Below, piece by piece: positions 7,437-16,398 of a stretch of DNA of 64,000 bases. The stretch is from Gordonia asplenii (GTDB taxonomy: Bacteria > Actinomycetota > Actinomycetes > Mycobacteriales > Mycobacteriaceae). The notes under the pieces are model-generated. The model worked only from the letters and a program-made list of their open reading frames with translations. It was not told where the DNA came from and searched no databases. Location of the stretch: NCBI RefSeq assembly GCF_012933505.1, contig NZ_JABBNB010000031.1:1-64000 (forward strand). Direction: 5' to 3'. A program made the position numbers and the translations under genes. Each line of letters begins with the position of its first letter. The stretch's first letter is position 1.

Positions 7437-7814
7437 ATGTCCATCGTCGAAGCGGCGGAAACTCGAACGGTGACCACCCCGAACGGAACAATGACCACAT
7501 ACGCGTCTCCGACGCTCGGCGGGGCGTCGGCCAGCCTGTGGCGCGTCGAGATGAATCCACACGCCCAGGGCCCTGACCATGCGTTCGTCGGCGAAGTTCT
7601 GTGGACGTTGACCGCGGGCAGCGCGACCCTCGCTCTCGACGGCGTCACGCACGAACTGGCGGCGGGCGACACGGCGGTGTTGCCTGCCGATCTGCTCCGG
7701 ACCTGGACCGCCGGGCCCGACGGTTTCACCGCAATGGTCACCACGGCATCGCCGGGTGGCGTCTGGCGCGCGGATGATCGGGACACGGTCGAGGTACCGC
7801 CCTGGGTGAGCTGA
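7437..7814 (+). CDS. Small cupin-domain protein
   Basis: 125 residues forming one cupin barrel. The motifs are HAFVGEVLWTLTAGSATLALDG, with an acidic and a histidine ligand candidate, and HELAAGDTAVLPADLLRTW. Cupins of this size include small oxygenases and ligand-binding proteins, and no substrate can be inferred. AGGAGG at 7425-7430 supports the ATG at 7437 (an ATG at 7434 is adjacent but too close). The divergent MarR gene with its twin operators suggests induction by a small aromatic or redox-active molecule, by analogy with other MarR pairs only. Confidence 0.7.
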   Translation: MSIVEAAETRTVTTPNGTMTTYASPTLGGASASLWRVEMNPHAQGPDHAFVGEVLWTLTAGSATLALDGVTHELAAGDTAVLPADLLRTWTAGPDGFTAMVTTASPGGVWRADDRDTVEVPPWVS

Positions 7815-7833
7815 CGCCGCTAGGGTGTGACTC

Positions 7834-8751
7834 ATGATCACCGTCGAGAACCTGACCAAGGTGTACGGCTCAACGGTTGCCGTGGACCACGTCTCTTTCG
7901 CAGTCCGGCCCGGCGTCGTGACCGGCTTTCTCGGACCGAACGGCGCGGGGAAAACGACCACCATGCGGATGATGCTGGGCCTGGACCGGCCGAGCGACGG
8001 ATCGGTGAGCTTCGACGGCCGGTCCTACGCGCAACTCGGCGCCCCGCTACGGCACGTTGGAGCGCTGCTCGACGCAAAGTGGGTGCACCCCAACCGAAGT
8101 GCCCGCTCGCACCTGCGGTGGCTCGCGGCGTCGAACGGCATCGCCCGACGCCGCGTCGACGACGTCCTCGGCATGGTCGGACTCACCGAAGTCGCCGGGA
8201 AGCGCGCGGGCGGTTTCTCGCTCGGCATGTCGCAGCGGCTCGGCCTCGCCGCCGCGATGATCGGTGACCCGGCGGTCCTGCTGTTCGACGAACCGGTCAA
8301 CGGGCTCGACCCCGAAGGCATCGTCTGGATCCGCAACTTCATGAAACAGCTTGCCGCACAGGGACGAACGGTGCTCGTGTCGTCGCACCTGCTCACCGAG
8401 ATGTCGCTGACCGCCGACCACGTCGTCGTCATCGGCCGCGGTCGCATCATCGCCGACTGCTCCATCGGCGAGTTCACCAGCTCGGCCCGCCAGACCGTGC
8501 GGGTCCGCAGCCCGCAGCTGCAGCAACTCGGAGATCTGTTGGTGCACAACGGTATCGGAGTCCGCGCCGACGACCGCGTCGACGGCCCACCGGCCATCGT
8601 CGTCGACGGTGCCACCACCGAGCAGGTCGGCGACCTCGCGGCCCGCAACGCAATCACCCTGCACGAATTGTCGAGTCAGACGGCATCGCTGGAAGAAGTC
8701 TTCATGACGATGACCGCCGACTCCGTGGAGTACCGCGCGCCGCACGGGTGA
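7834..8751 (+). CDS. ABC transporter ATP-binding protein without a permease partner
   Basis: 305 residues. Residues 1-215 form an ABC ATPase of the DrrA/ABC-2 exporter type: Walker A LGPNGAGKTTTMRMMLGLD, signature FSLGMSQRLGLAAAM, Walker B VLLFDEPVNGLDPEG and switch histidine SSHLL. The C-terminal ~90 residues are the extension usual in this family. Normally an ABC-2 membrane protein gene follows at once. Here the next 350 bases hold only direct repeats and then the kdp operon, so the permease has been lost or lies elsewhere. The start ATG at 7834 follows the cupin stop by 19 bases. Confidence 0.85.
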   Translation: MITVENLTKVYGSTVAVDHVSFAVRPGVVTGFLGPNGAGKTTTMRMMLGLDRPSDGSVSFDGRSYAQLGAPLRHVGALLDAKWVHPNRSARSHLRWLAASNGIARRRVDDVLGMVGLTEVAGKRAGGFSLGMSQRLGLAAAMIGDPAVLLFDEPVNGLDPEGIVWIRNFMKQLAAQGRTVLVSSHLLTEMSLTADHVVVIGRGRIIADCSIGEFTSSARQTVRVRSPQLQQLGDLLVHNGIGVRADDRVDGPPAIVVDGATTEQVGDLAARNAITLHELSSQTASLEEVFMTMTADSVEYRAPHG

Positions 8752-8786
8752 CGACGTCGCGGCCGGATTGCGGCGGTAGGGCCGTG

Positions 8787-8866
8787 GGCTGATTGCATTC
8801 GGTCCCGTAGGCGTCGTCGGGGGAGTATCCACCTCGCCGTGCCTGACGTGGCCGATTGCAATCTGC
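8787..8866. repeat. 80-bp direct repeat, copy 1
   Basis: First copy of an 80-bp sequence repeated at 8881-8960 with about six differences, at a 94-bp period. Each copy starts near GATTGCATTC and ends with the perfect palindrome GATTGCAATC. No gene overlaps it. It separates the ABC ATPase from the kdp operon and may belong to a genome-dispersed repeat family (inference). Confidence 0.85.
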
Positions 8867-8880
8867 TGGTCGTCTGGTGA

Positions 8881-8960
8881 GGCTGATTGCATTCGGTCCC
8901 GTGGGTGCCGTCGGGGGAGTATCCACCTCGCCGCGTCTGACGTGGCCGATTGCAATCTGC
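8881..8960. repeat. 80-bp direct repeat, copy 2
   Basis: Second copy of the repeat at 8787-8866, separated from it by 14 bp. It ends 143 bp before the first small gene of the kdp operon, so it could also lie within or next to the kdp promoter region. Confidence 0.85.
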
Positions 8961-9103
8961 CCCGTAAAGATTTCGTAGAGACGCCAGGTCAGCGCGTACC
9001 GAACACATTAAGACCGGCGAAAACGGGCTCGGCCGGCCGCACAGTGGGAGTCGCGACCGTGCGACGTGCACGGCCGGAACTCATTGAGTGGGAGTGAGCC
9101 GCG

Positions 9104-9196
9104 ATGGCAGACTTTGCGTACTTGTGCGCGATAGCCGTTGGAATTCTGTTGTGCCTGTCGGTTATTCGTGCGATCGCCCGACGAGGCCAGTCATGA
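9104..9196 (+). CDS. 30-residue membrane peptide ahead of kdpF
   Basis: A small open frame, MADFAYLCAIAVGILLCLSV then IRAIARRGQS. It has one hydrophobic helix (about residues 5-22) followed by a basic tail, as expected of a single-pass membrane peptide with the basic end in the cytoplasm. GGGAGTGAG lies a few bases upstream of the ATG. Its stop overlaps the kdpF start (ATGA), showing translational coupling with the potassium-pump operon. Similar small membrane peptides precede kdpF in other actinobacteria as far as I recall. Its function is unknown; a KdpFABC-associated or regulatory peptide is a guess. Confidence 0.65.
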   Translation: MADFAYLCAIAVGILLCLSVIRAIARRGQS

Positions 9197-9291
9197 CGGC
9201 CGAAGGCATCTCCAGCATCGTGTTGCTGGTCGTCGCGCTCGGCGTCGCCGTCTATCTCCTCATCGCGCTGATCTTCCCGGAGCGGTTCTGA
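9193..9291 (+). CDS. kdpF: KdpF, small subunit of the Kdp potassium pump
   Basis: A 32-residue single-pass membrane peptide (one hydrophobic stretch SSIVLLVVALGVAVYLLIAL, then IFPERF) that stabilises the KdpFABC complex. The terminal FPERF-type motif is typical of KdpF. The ATG at 9193 overlaps the stop of the preceding membrane peptide, and its own stop overlaps the kdpA start (TGATG), so the operon is tightly coupled. Confidence 0.92.
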   Translation: MTAEGISSIVLLVVALGVAVYLLIALIFPERF

Positions 9292-10976
9292 TGTCGCCCG
9301 CGTTGGCGGCGACGCTGCAGATCGCTCTGGTCGTCTTCCTCCTCGCCGCGGCCTATGTGCCGCTCGGCGACTACATGGCCCGCGCCTACACCGGCGATCG
9401 ACACCTCGCGCCGGAGCGCTGGATCTATCGGCTCGCGCGCATCAGCCCCGACCGTGAGCAGACCTGGGTCGGCTATACGGTCGCGGTCATCGCCTTCAGT
9501 GGCGTGAGCATCGTCGTCCTCTACGTCCTGCAGCGAGTCCAGCAGTGGCTGCCGATGTCGGGCGGACACACCGCCGTCAAACCGGCGATGGCCTTCAACA
9601 CGGCCGTGTCGTTCGTGACGAACACCAACTGGCAGTCGTACTCGCCCGAGCAGGTGATGGGCAACCTCGTCCAGATGGTGGGCCTCGCCGTCCAGAACTT
9701 CGTCTCCGCCGCCGTCGGATTGGCCGTCGCCATCGCGTTGATCCGCGGAATCATCAGCCGCGGCGACGCCGGGCTCGGCAACTTCTGGGTCGACCTCGTC
9801 CGCGGCTGCCTGCGCATCCTGCTGCCGCTCGCCGTGATCGTCGCGGTTATCCTGCTCACCCAGGGCGCTGTGCAATCTTTTCATTCCGGCTTCGGCTTCA
9901 CCGGCTTCGACGGTGTCGATCACCGCAGCATCGTCGGCCCGTTCGCGTCGCAGGAGTCGATCAAAGTGTTGGGGACCAACGGCGGTGGAACTCTCGCCGC
10001 CAACTCGGCGCATCCGTTCTCCAACCCGACGCCGTTGAGCAACATAGTCCAGATCTTGTCGATCCTGCTGATTCCGGTGGCGTTGACGCGGACTTACGGC
10101 ACGCTGGTGCGCGATCAGCGCCAGGGCCTCACCCTGCTCGCGGTGATGACGGTGCTCTTCGGAATCGTGCTCAGCGTGGCGTGGACCGCGGAGTCGAAGG
10201 CCACCGGGCTGGCGGGCTCGGCGGCGGGCGCGATGATGGAGGGCAAGGAACAGCGATTCGGCATCCCGGCCTCGATGCTGTTCGCGGTGGCGAGCACCGG
10301 AACATCCACGGGCGCAGTCAATTCCGCCCACGACAGCTTCTCGCCGGCAGCCGGTGGGGCGGTGCTCTGGAACATGCTGCTCGGTGAAGTCGCACCCGGC
10401 GGCGTCGGAACGGGGCTCTACGGACTGCTGGTACTGGCCATCATCGCCGTGTTCGTCGGTGGGCTGCTCGTCGGCCGCACGCCGCTGTTCGCGGGCAAAC
10501 ACATCGGACAGCGCGAGATCACGATGGCGGTCCTGTCGATCCTGGTGATGCCCACGTTGGTGCTCACAGGAACGGCCGTCACCCTGATTCTGCCGTCCAC
10601 CAGTGGATTTCAGGCCAATAGTGGCGCGGCCGGATCCCCCGGCGCCATTCACGGCTTCGGCGAAGTCCTCTACGCCTACGCCTCGGCCGCCAACAACAAC
10701 GGCAGCGCGTTCGGCGGCCTGACCGTCACCAGCGACTGGTTCCAGACGTCGTTGGGGATCGCCATGCTGTTCGGCCGCCTGTTGCCGATCATCTTCACAC
10801 TCGCCCTCGCCGGACTGCTCGCGGCACAGAAACCGCGAACCTCGACGTCGAGCGCCACCCTGCCCACGCACGGTGCGCTCTACGGCAGCCTGCTGACCGG
10901 CACCGTCGTACTGGTCGCCGGATTGACCTTCTTCCCCGCCATGGCGCTGGGGCCCATCGCGGAGGCACTGACATGA
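9291..10976 (+). CDS. kdpA: KdpA, potassium-binding channel-like subunit
   Basis: 561 residues, the usual KdpA length, with about ten membrane helices. It is the K+ selectivity subunit of the P-type pump KdpFABC. Family segments include ACTG-type filter regions such as FVTNTNWQSY and VLGTNGGGTLAANSAHPF, and the later STGTSTGAVNSAHDSF and YAYASAANNNGSAFGG loops. I start at the ATG at 9291 (MSPALAATLQ), which overlaps the kdpF stop. A longer upstream frame is not supported. The 3' end overlaps kdpB by 4 bp. Confidence 0.95.
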   Translation: MSPALAATLQIALVVFLLAAAYVPLGDYMARAYTGDRHLAPERWIYRLARISPDREQTWVGYTVAVIAFSGVSIVVLYVLQRVQQWLPMSGGHTAVKPAMAFNTAVSFVTNTNWQSYSPEQVMGNLVQMVGLAVQNFVSAAVGLAVAIALIRGIISRGDAGLGNFWVDLVRGCLRILLPLAVIVAVILLTQGAVQSFHSGFGFTGFDGVDHRSIVGPFASQESIKVLGTNGGGTLAANSAHPFSNPTPLSNIVQILSILLIPVALTRTYGTLVRDQRQGLTLLAVMTVLFGIVLSVAWTAESKATGLAGSAAGAMMEGKEQRFGIPASMLFAVASTGTSTGAVNSAHDSFSPAAGGAVLWNMLLGEVAPGGVGTGLYGLLVLAIIAVFVGGLLVGRTPLFAGKHIGQREITMAVLSILVMPTLVLTGTAVTLILPSTSGFQANSGAAGSPGAIHGFGEVLYAYASAANNNGSAFGGLTVTSDWFQTSLGIAMLFGRLLPIIFTLALAGLLAAQKPRTSTSSATLPTHGALYGSLLTGTVVLVAGLTFFPAMALGPIAEALT

Positions 10977-13090
10977 CACTCGCTCACGCACGTCAGAATG
11001 ACACTGACACAATGCAACTCGACGAAACCCCGACATCGGGTCGCCTCGTGTCGTCGGGCGCCTTCTCGCCGAAGCAGATGCTCACCGCGCTGCCACTCGC
11101 GCTGGCCAAGCTGACTCCGCGTGCACAAGCCCGCAACCCGGTGATGTTCGTCGTCTACCTCGGCTCGATTCTGACTCTCGTGCTCGCCTGTTGGCATCCG
11201 TCGGCGTTCGCTTTCATCACCACGCTGTGGCTGTGGTTCACCGTGCTGTTCGCCAACCTCGCCGAGGCGGTCGCGGAGGGACGTGGCCGTGCTCAAGCCG
11301 ACAGTCTGCGAAAGGTCAAGCGCGACACCGTCGGCCGACGTCTCGGCGACGACGGCACGATCACCGAGGTACCCGGCGCGCAACTCGTCATCGGCGACCG
11401 GATCGTCGTCGAGGCCGGGGAGGTGATCGCGGGCGACGGCGACGTCGTCGAAGGCATCGCGACCGTCGACGAATCGGCGATCACCGGAGAATCGGCTCCC
11501 GTCATTCGTGAGTCCGGTGGCGACCGCTGTGCCGTCACCGGCGGCACGACGGTGCTGTCGGATCGGATCATCGTCCAAATCACCACTGCGCCAGGCGAAT
11601 CGTTCGTCGACCGGATGATCGCGCTCGTCGAAGGCGCCGCGCGCAAGAAGACGCCCAACGAGATCGCCCTCGACATCCTGCTCGCCGGGCTGACCATCGT
11701 CTTCCTGTTGGCGGTCGTCGCCATCGGCCCGATGCAGGCCTACAGCGGCGCCGGCGCCGATCCGGTGAAACTCATTGCGCTGCTTGTCTGTTTGATCCCC
11801 ACCACGATCGGGGCGCTGCTCAGTTCCATCGGCATCGCCGGCATGGATCGACTGGTCCAACGTAACGTGCTGGCCATGTCCGGTCGCGCGGTCGAGGCCG
11901 CGGGCGACGTCGACACCCTGCTGATGGACAAGACCGGCACCATCACCTTTGGCAATCGGCGCGCCACCGCGCTGTGGCCGGCGCCGGGCATCACCGACGA
12001 CGACATGCGCAGCGCCGCACGCGAATCCAGTCTCGCCGACGACACCCCGGAAGGCCGCAGCATCGTCGAACTGTGTCAACTCGACGACGATGCCGACGTC
12101 GTGGACAGTTCCGCGAGCCGCGACGTCGTGGTGGTTCCGTTCACCGCGCAGACGCGGATGAGTGGACGAGACATCCCGTACGACAACGGAATTCGACGAC
12201 TCCGCAAGGGTGCCGCCGACGCCGTGCTGACCTGGGTGCGCGACGCCGACGGTCGCGTACCCGGCGAGACGACCGCCAAAGTCGAGGAGATCGCCTCGGC
12301 CGGTGGCACGCCCCTGGTGGTGGCCGTGGCGCAGGGTGATGCCCGGCCCGAGGTCATCGGCGTCATCGAGCTCACCGACGTCGTGAAACCCGGTATGGCA
12401 CAGCGGTTCGCCGAGCTGCGGGCGATGGGTATCCGCACGGTCATGGTCACCGGTGACAATCCGCTGACCGCGGCGTCGATAGCCGCGCAGGCCGGCGTCG
12501 ACGATTTCGTGGCCGAAGCGACGCCGGAGGACAAACTCGCGCTCATTCGTGCCGAACAGTCCGGCGGGCGGCTGGTCGCCATGACCGGCGACGGAACCAA
12601 CGACGCTCCGGCTCTGGCGCAGGCCGACGTCGGGCTGGCGATGAACACTGGCACGTCAGCGGCGAAGGAAGCCGGAAACATGGTGGATCTGGACTCGGAT
12701 CCCTCGAAACTCATCGAGGTGGTGGCGATCGGCAAGCAATTGCTGATCACTCGCGGTGCCCTGACGACGTTCTCGCTTGCGAACGACCTCGCGAAGTACT
12801 TCGCGATCATCCCGGCGTTGTTCAGCGCGGTCTATCCGCAGTTGGACAGCCTCAACATCATGCGGCTGGGGTCGCCGGAGTCGGCGATCATCTCCGCGGT
12901 GATCTTCAACGCGCTCATCATCATCGCGCTGATTCCGTTGTCGCTGAAAGGAGTTCAGTACCGACCGAGCTCCGCCCAGCGGTTGCTCGGCCGCAATCTG
13001 GCCATCTACGGAGCGGGCGGCGTGATCGCACCGTTCATCGGTATCTGGCTGATCGATCTAGTGGTCCGGCTGCTGCCGGGCCTGGGATAG
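10973..13090 (+). CDS. kdpB: KdpB, ATP-hydrolysing P-type ATPase subunit
   Basis: 705 residues. Shows the phosphorylation motif DKTGTITFGN (catalytic Asp at about residue 319), the actuator motif DESAITGESAPV, the nucleotide-binding region and the hinge MTGDGTNDAPALAQADVG, plus seven predicted membrane helices. It drives high-affinity K+ uptake with KdpA and KdpC. An N-terminal extension of roughly 40 residues before the first helix is polar and threonine-rich. It starts by ATGA overlap with kdpA. Confidence 0.96.
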   Translation: MTLAHARQNDTDTMQLDETPTSGRLVSSGAFSPKQMLTALPLALAKLTPRAQARNPVMFVVYLGSILTLVLACWHPSAFAFITTLWLWFTVLFANLAEAVAEGRGRAQADSLRKVKRDTVGRRLGDDGTITEVPGAQLVIGDRIVVEAGEVIAGDGDVVEGIATVDESAITGESAPVIRESGGDRCAVTGGTTVLSDRIIVQITTAPGESFVDRMIALVEGAARKKTPNEIALDILLAGLTIVFLLAVVAIGPMQAYSGAGADPVKLIALLVCLIPTTIGALLSSIGIAGMDRLVQRNVLAMSGRAVEAAGDVDTLLMDKTGTITFGNRRATALWPAPGITDDDMRSAARESSLADDTPEGRSIVELCQLDDDADVVDSSASRDVVVVPFTAQTRMSGRDIPYDNGIRRLRKGAADAVLTWVRDADGRVPGETTAKVEEIASAGGTPLVVAVAQGDARPEVIGVIELTDVVKPGMAQRFAELRAMGIRTVMVTGDNPLTAASIAAQAGVDDFVAEATPEDKLALIRAEQSGGRLVAMTGDGTNDAPALAQADVGLAMNTGTSAAKEAGNMVDLDSDPSKLIEVVAIGKQLLITRGALTTFSLANDLAKYFAIIPALFSAVYPQLDSLNIMRLGSPESAIISAVIFNALIIIALIPLSLKGVQYRPSSAQRLLGRNLAIYGAGGVIAPFIGIWLIDLVVRLLPGLG

Positions 13091-13100
13091 GAGTTCGACG

Positions 13101-13745
13101 ATGACCACGGTACTCAAAGCCTTTGCGCGCCAGCTGATTGTGGGATTCGCGGTGCTCGTGGCACTCACCGTGGTGCTCGGCCTCGCCTACCCGGCGGGCG
13201 TGTGGGTGGTGTCGCGAATCGGTGCGACGTCGGCCGAAGGCGGTCAGCTCACCGACGCACACGGCTGCGACGTCGGCTCGGCGCTCATCGGCGTCGACCC
13301 GAAACCGGCTGCCGGACAACCCGATTGGTATCTGCACACTCGGGTCGCGGGAACGTCGGCCGACACCGCGGCCGACGCGATGGCGCCCGGTGACCCGGCG
13401 TCGTCGGGGCCGAGCAACCTCGGACCCAACAATCCCGATCTGAAGAAGCTGATCGACGTCCGCCGTACCTACATCGCGGCGCGCGACGGCGTGCCCGCAC
13501 AGGAAGTCCCGGCCGACGCCGTCACCGGCTCCGGATCAGGTCTCGATCCCGACATCAGCGTCGCGTATGCACAACTGCAGATCGCCCGGATCAGCCGCAA
13601 CTCCGGACTGCCGACGACGAAGGTACGTCAGATCATCGACGACAACACCGCCGGCCGACAATGGGGATTCCTCGGACAGGCCCGCGTCAACGTCGCCGAC
13701 GTCAACCTCGCGCTCGGCCACACCGTGGGCGTGTGTCGATCCTGA
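13101..13745 (+). CDS. kdpC: KdpC, periplasm-facing subunit of the potassium pump
   Basis: 214 residues with one N-terminal membrane helix (about 13-35) and an extracytoplasmic domain containing the family patterns SNLGPNNPDLKKLI, AVTGSGSGLDPDIS and VNVADVNLALG. It lies 10 bp after kdpB. After its stop come 94 bases with a small GCCCGC/GCGGGC stem (13778-13792) before kdpD, the only sizeable gap inside the operon. Confidence 0.95.
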   Translation: MTTVLKAFARQLIVGFAVLVALTVVLGLAYPAGVWVVSRIGATSAEGGQLTDAHGCDVGSALIGVDPKPAAGQPDWYLHTRVAGTSADTAADAMAPGDPASSGPSNLGPNNPDLKKLIDVRRTYIAARDGVPAQEVPADAVTGSGSGLDPDISVAYAQLQIARISRNSGLPTTKVRQIIDDNTAGRQWGFLGQARVNVADVNLALGHTVGVCRS

Positions 13746-13839
13746 GCGAACGCCCGGCCGGGGTACCGGGGAAGCGGGCCCGCCGTGCGGGCGGACCGCG
13801 GCACCCGCACCGGCCGGCCACGGGAAGTATCGTCGAATC

Positions 13840-16398
13840 ATGACGCAGGGTGTGCCGAACGACGCCGGGCCGCGGCGGGGCACGCTGACGGTGTTCCTCG
13901 GCTGTGCACCCGGCGTCGGGAAGACCTACGAGATGCTGCAGCTGGCCCATGCGATGGCGGCTGACGGGCGAGACGTCGTGGCCGGCGTCGTGGAATCACA
14001 CGGTCGTGCCGCGACGGCCGCGCTAGTGGAGGGGCTGGAGGTGATCGCGCCCACCGCTTACGCCTACCGCGACACCGTGCTGTGGGAGATGGATCTCGAC
14101 GCCGTGCTCGCGCGAGCACCCGAGGTGGCCCTCGTCGACGAACTCGCCCACACCAACGCGATCGGCGCGGAGCACGAAAAGCGTTGGCAGGACGTCGAAA
14201 CGCTGCGGGCCGCCGGAATCGACGTGATCACGACGGTCAACGTCCAGCACCTCGACTCGCTCAACGACGTCGTCGAGCAGATCACTGGAATCGTTCAGCG
14301 GGAGACCGTGCCCGACGCGGTGGTTCGCGCCGCCGATCAGATCGAGCTCGTCGACATCGCCCCAGAAGCGTTGCGGCAGCGGCTTTCCGCCGGCAAGGTG
14401 TATCCGCAGGCCAGGATCGACGGCGCGCTGTCGAACTACTTCCGCCGGGGAAATCTGACCGCGCTGCGCGAGTTGGCGCTGCTCTGGCTCGCCGACCGAG
14501 TCGACGAGTCCCTCGCCGCGTACCGTGCCGACCACGACATCACCGAGACCTGGGAGACCCGTGAGCGCGTCGTCGTCGCGGTCACCGGCGGACCGGAATC
14601 GGCGACGTTGCTCCGCCGCGCGAGCCGGGTGGCGTCGAGGTCGGCGGCGGAACTGATTGTCGTGCACGTGATCTCCGACGGCGGGCTGCTCGACCCGACG
14701 ACCGCTGACCTCGCGGAGGTGTCGCGCATCGCGGCGGGTTTCGGCACGCAGGTGCACACCGTCGTCGGCGACGACGTGCCGGTGGCGCTTCTCGAATTCG
14801 CCCGGTCGGTCAATGCGACGCAATTGGTGCTCGGGACGTCGCGGCGGTCGCGGTGGCAACGACTGCTGTCCGAAGGTGCGGGCGCGGCGGTGGTTCGCAA
14901 CTCGGGCAAGATCGACGTGCACATGGTCACGCACGACGAGTCCGCGCGGCGCCGCAATTACCTCGACATCCGGCAGTCCCGCTTTCGCCGGCCGCTGAGT
15001 TGGGCTGCCGCCGTCGTGGTCCCGCTTGCGGCGTCCGGCGGGATCAGCCTGGTCGACCGCTGGCTGAACGTCGGCAGCGAGTCGGCGGTGTTCTTCGCGG
15101 TGATCCTGGCGGTGTCGTTGCTGGGCGGGTGGGGGCCGGCGACACTGTCGGCGCTGATCTCGGCGCTCCTGCTCAATTGGCTGTTCACCGACCCGCGGTA
15201 CACACTCACGATCGCCGAGCCGGCGAATGTCGTCACGATCGTCGTGATGTTCGCCGTCGCGATAGCCGTTGCGGTGCTTGTCGATTCGGCGAGCGGCCGC
15301 CGGATCGAAGCGCACCGCGCCGCTCGCGACGCGGAGGTGCTCGCCGCGTTCTCCGCGGGTGCGATGCGCGGCGACGGCATCGAGTCACTCCTGAGTCAAG
15401 TGTCCGAAGCCTATGGGCAGCAGGGGGTTTGCCTCCTGCGCGACGACGGCGGAACCGAAGTGGTGGTCGCCGGCGTCGGCGAGGCCCCGACGTCGCTCGC
15501 CGACGCCGACACCGTCTGCACGGTCGCCGACACTGATTTCAGCCTCTTGCTGCGCGGTCCGGCAGTCGGTGGCCGGGACCGGCGAGTGCTCGACGCCGTG
15601 GCAGCTCAGGCCGCCGCCCTGGTGACGCGACGGGAATTGGCGCGGCGGGCGGCGCAGACGCAGGCCGCGCAAGCGGCGGATCGGCTGCGCGGTGCGCTGC
15701 TGTCGGCGGTGAGCCACGACCTGCGCACGCCGCTGGCCGCGATCAAGGCCGCGGCGTCGACGCTGCGCGCGACAGATGTCACCTTCAGCCCGCAAGACAC
15801 CGCGGAACTGCTTGCGGGCATTGAGGATTCGACCGATCATCTCACCACGATCGTCGGCAACCTGCTCGACTCGTCGCGCCTGGCGGCGGGCGCGGTGATC
15901 GCCCATCCACAACTCGTCACCGTCGAAGAGGTGCTCGAGCGGGTGATCGCGACCCTTCCCGCGTTGCCCGACGGGACGCCTGCGGCGAGCGTGATCGTCA
16001 ACCGGACGACGGGAGTCACCGCATTCGCCGACATCGGATTGTTGGAGCGGGTGCTGGCCAACGTCGTCGACAACGCCGTCCGGCACAGCGGGGCGGGGGA
16101 GGACGCCGCGGCGATCGAGGTGTCGGCGCGGTATGTCTCCGGCAGTGGGCCGCGGTGCCGGATCCTGGTCGTCGACCATGGTGTCGGCGTCTCCGAATCC
16201 GAACGCGCGCAGATGTTCTCGGCGTTCACGCGGCTCGGCGATCGCAATGCGACCGCGGGCGTCGGGTTGGGTCTGTCGGTCGCGCAGGGCTTCGTCGAGG
16301 CGATGCACGGGACCATTCACGCGGCCCAGACCGCGGGCGGCGGACTGACGATGGTGATCGAGCTGCCGAGTGAGGAGGTCGGAGATGACGTCGCCTGA
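13840..16398 (+). CDS. kdpD: KdpD, sensor histidine kinase for potassium limitation
   Basis: 852 residues. Domains in order: KdpD N-terminal ATP-binding domain with Walker A GCAPGVGKT (about 19-27); a universal-stress-like domain around residues 240-370; four membrane helices (about 385-490); a degenerate GAF-like region; HisKA with SHDLRTPLAAIKA (phospho-His at about 626); and a HATPase with VDNAVRHSG, VDHGVGV and AGVGLGLSVAQGF. It senses K+ or turgor signals and phosphorylates KdpE. I chose the ATG at 13840; a longer open frame upstream runs antisense-like through the gap and kdpC. It overlaps kdpE by 14 bp. Confidence 0.94.
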   Translation: MTQGVPNDAGPRRGTLTVFLGCAPGVGKTYEMLQLAHAMAADGRDVVAGVVESHGRAATAALVEGLEVIAPTAYAYRDTVLWEMDLDAVLARAPEVALVDELAHTNAIGAEHEKRWQDVETLRAAGIDVITTVNVQHLDSLNDVVEQITGIVQRETVPDAVVRAADQIELVDIAPEALRQRLSAGKVYPQARIDGALSNYFRRGNLTALRELALLWLADRVDESLAAYRADHDITETWETRERVVVAVTGGPESATLLRRASRVASRSAAELIVVHVISDGGLLDPTTADLAEVSRIAAGFGTQVHTVVGDDVPVALLEFARSVNATQLVLGTSRRSRWQRLLSEGAGAAVVRNSGKIDVHMVTHDESARRRNYLDIRQSRFRRPLSWAAAVVVPLAASGGISLVDRWLNVGSESAVFFAVILAVSLLGGWGPATLSALISALLLNWLFTDPRYTLTIAEPANVVTIVVMFAVAIAVAVLVDSASGRRIEAHRAARDAEVLAAFSAGAMRGDGIESLLSQVSEAYGQQGVCLLRDDGGTEVVVAGVGEAPTSLADADTVCTVADTDFSLLLRGPAVGGRDRRVLDAVAAQAAALVTRRELARRAAQTQAAQAADRLRGALLSAVSHDLRTPLAAIKAAASTLRATDVTFSPQDTAELLAGIEDSTDHLTTIVGNLLDSSRLAAGAVIAHPQLVTVEEVLERVIATLPALPDGTPAASVIVNRTTGVTAFADIGLLERVLANVVDNAVRHSGAGEDAAAIEVSARYVSGSGPRCRILVVDHGVGVSESERAQMFSAFTRLGDRNATAGVGLGLSVAQGFVEAMHGTIHAAQTAGGGLTMVIELPSEEVGDDVA

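Noticed and set aside
6927..7964. 345-residue version of the MarR regulator
   Set aside because: The added N-terminus lies antisense to the cupin gene and across the operators. The family fold starts near 7412.
9252..11036. 594-residue minus-strand open frame opposite kdpA
   Set aside because: Rich in Arg, Gln and Gly with no domain. kdpA on the plus strand is unmistakable.
13567..16398. 943-residue version of KdpD
   Set aside because: The first 91 codons overlap kdpC in another frame and lack homology. KdpD begins at 13840.
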